A program made the translations under genes and the position numbers. The notes beneath the pieces were generated by a model. That model searched no databases, was not told the DNA's origin, and saw only the letters and a list, made by a program, of their open reading frames with translations. Source: VBDM01 sp049802235 (GTDB lineage Bacteria > Pseudomonadota > Gammaproteobacteria > Burkholderiales > SG8-39). Taken from it: DNA of 34,692 bases. The stretch spans positions 1 to 34,692 of the forward strand of contig JBARMB010000086.1 of NCBI GenBank assembly GCA_049802235.1, written 5' to 3'. Shown one piece after another: positions 33,591 through 34,692 of the stretch (position 1 is its first letter; each line of letters opens with the position of its first letter).

Positions 33591-34692
33591 CTAATCCCAA
33601 CTGAGGGCGCCCCCGGTCTGGTACTCGATGACACGGGTTTCGAAGAAATTGCGTTCCTTCTTGAGATCGATCATCTCGCTCATCCACGGAAACGGGTTGT
33701 CCGCTCCCGGGAACATCGGTTCGATTCCGATCTGCTGACAGCGCCGGTTGGCGATGTAGCGCAGATACTCCTTGAACATCGGCGCGTTGAGCCCCAGCAC
33801 GCCACGCGGCATGGTGTCCTCGGCGTAGCGGTACTCGAGCTCAACCGCTTTTTTTATGAGGCCCTGAATTTCCTCCCGGAACTCCGTGGTCCAGAGATGC
33901 GGGTTCTCCATCTTGATCTGGTTGATGAGGTCGATGCCGAAGTTGCAGTGCATCGACTCGTCGCGCAGGATGTACTGGTACTGCTCGGCGGCGCCGGTCA
34001 TCTTGTTCTGCCGGCCGAGCGCGAGTATCTGCACAAAACCGACGTAAAAGAACAGCCCCTCCATGATGCACGCGAACACGATCAGGCTCTTCAGGAGATC
34101 CTGGTCGCTCTGCGGAGTGCCGGTCTTGAACTGCGGGTTGGTCAGCGTGTCGATGAACGGGATCAGGAATTCGTCCTTGTCGCGGATCGACGCAATCTCG
34201 TGGTAGGCGTTGAACACCTCGCCCTCGTCGAGGCCGAGGCTCTCGACGATGTACTGGTAGGCGTGGGTATGGATCGCCTCCTCGAACGCCTGGCGCAGCA
34301 GGTACTGGCGGCACTCGGGCGCCGTGATGTGGCGGTAAGTGCCGAGCACGATGTTGTTCGCCGCCAGCGAGTCGGCGGTCACGAAGAAACCGAGGTTGCG
34401 CTTGATCAGCCGGCGCTCGTCCTCGGTCAGGCCGTTGGGGTCCTTCCACAGCGCGATGTCGCGGCTCATCTGGATTTCCTGCGGCATCCAGTGGTTGGCG
34501 CACGCGGACAGATATTTCTCCCACGCCCACTTGTACTTGAACGGCACCAGCTGGTTGACGTCGGTCTGGCCGTTGATGATGCGCTTGTCGGCGACATTGA
34601 CGCGTCGCAATTCCGCTGCGGGCTGCGCCGGTGCCGACGCGGGCGCCAGCGCGGCCAATGCCGCGGCGGGATCACGCGGCAGCGTGCCGGTC
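33591..34692 (-). CDS. nrdB: Class Ia ribonucleotide reductase beta subunit (5' end outside window)
   Basis: The frame is open to the right edge, so the true start is outside; an internal TTG at 34658 is not a convincing start because the Ala/Pro-rich N-terminal linker continues upstream. At least 366 residues. It makes the diferric tyrosyl radical used by NrdA to reduce ribonucleotides. Ligands and radical site are visible: Asp in FVTADSLAANN, Glu/His/Tyr in FEEAIHTHAYQY (E-x2-H-x3-Y as in E. coli NrdB 115/118/122), Glu in CIMEGLFFYVGF, and Glu/His in LRDESMHCNFG. The C-terminal tail ends ALSWD. nrdA is expected to the right. Confidence 0.96.
   Translation of the reverse strand, partial: TGTLPRDPAAALAALAPASAPAQPAAELRRVNVADKRIINGQTDVNQLVPFKYKWAWEKYLSACANHWMPQEIQMSRDIALWKDPNGLTEDERRLIKRNLGFFVTADSLAANNIVLGTYRHITAPECRQYLLRQAFEEAIHTHAYQYIVESLGLDEGEVFNAYHEIASIRDKDEFLIPFIDTLTNPQFKTGTPQSDQDLLKSLIVFACIMEGLFFYVGFVQILALGRQNKMTGAAEQYQYILRDESMHCNFGIDLINQIKMENPHLWTTEFREEIQGLIKKAVELEYRYAEDTMPRGVLGLNAPMFKEYLRYIANRRCQQIGIEPMFPGADNPFPWMSEMIDLKKERNFFETRVIEYQTGGALSWD

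Noticed and set aside
34658..34692. TTG at 34658 as the nrdB start
   Set aside because: The same frame is open to the window edge and continues the Ala/Pro linker typical of betaproteobacterial NrdB, so the gene is most likely truncated by the window.

Overview
The window is a GC-rich chromosomal segment that reads as Betaproteobacteria, probably Burkholderiales-like or a related lineage. The evidence is the gene content and order: trxA-rho-rpmE in a row, an AddA/AddB-like nuclease pair of the betaproteobacterial type, a PhaM-type polyhydroxyalkanoate granule protein, a fused NADP-malic enzyme (MaeB), a lysine-rich histone-like protein with a short conserved proline-rich C-terminus, and a class Ia NrdB. 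I saw no tRNA, rRNA, CRISPR array, phage module or intact insertion sequence. Most genes are housekeeping or central metabolism.

Layout: 1-6418 (minus) holds a double-strand-break repair pair, addB-addA, joined by an ATGA overlap and followed 10 bases later by the start of a Tat-exported protein. 6601-9140 holds an amidohydrolase (plus), and on the minus strand an extradiol-dioxygenase-like VOC protein and the seven-iron ferredoxin FdxA. 9381-11681 is trxA, rho, rpmE and a strong terminator. 11694-17000 (plus) carries a remnant of an M48 peptidase, a GT39/ArnT-like glycosyltransferase, pgi, a DUF6494 protein and an FAD-linked oxidase. orn is divergent from a four-gene overlapping operon (17624-20389): Ste24-type protease, pterin dehydratase, RsgA GTPase, DUF2007/zinc-ribbon protein. 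20547-24995 (mostly minus) holds a CobD/CbiB-family membrane protein, a Nudix CoA pyrophosphatase, a small secreted protein (plus), proline iminopeptidase and a quinone oxidoreductase. 25101-30126 (minus) holds a FIST sensor coupled to PhaM, a patatin-like phospholipase and maeB, a carbon-storage/acetyl-CoA flavoured block. 30263-31635 (plus) has a tiny lipoprotein and an aminotransferase. 31728-34692 (minus) has a lytic transglycosylase with an unusual AT-rich promoter region, the histone-like protein, a DUF2442 protein and nrdB, which runs off the right edge.

The most interesting signals are not gene families. First, at least four REP-like palindromic elements (CCCTCTCCC...GGGAGAGGG type) sit inside the reading frames of addA and addB, are translated in frame, and add short Gly/Pro/Ser-rich peptides to otherwise conserved DNA-repair enzymes. 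Second, a two-hairpin repeat occurs in two copies (about 20468 and 23936), each just downstream of a minus-strand stop codon, with paired changes in one stem and an identical second hairpin. Third, the lytic transglycosylase promoter is a near-consensus sigma70 site in an AT-rich island, with a perfect TGGTGCA/TGCACCA palindrome over the predicted start of transcription and a second TGCATTGCA core upstream. Fourth, an FNR-type box precedes an oxygen-using dioxygenase homologue. Fifth, an M48 peptidase seems reduced to its lipobox and C-terminal domain, yet its stop codon overlaps the next gene's start. All positions and functions come from reading the sequence; no database search was possible.
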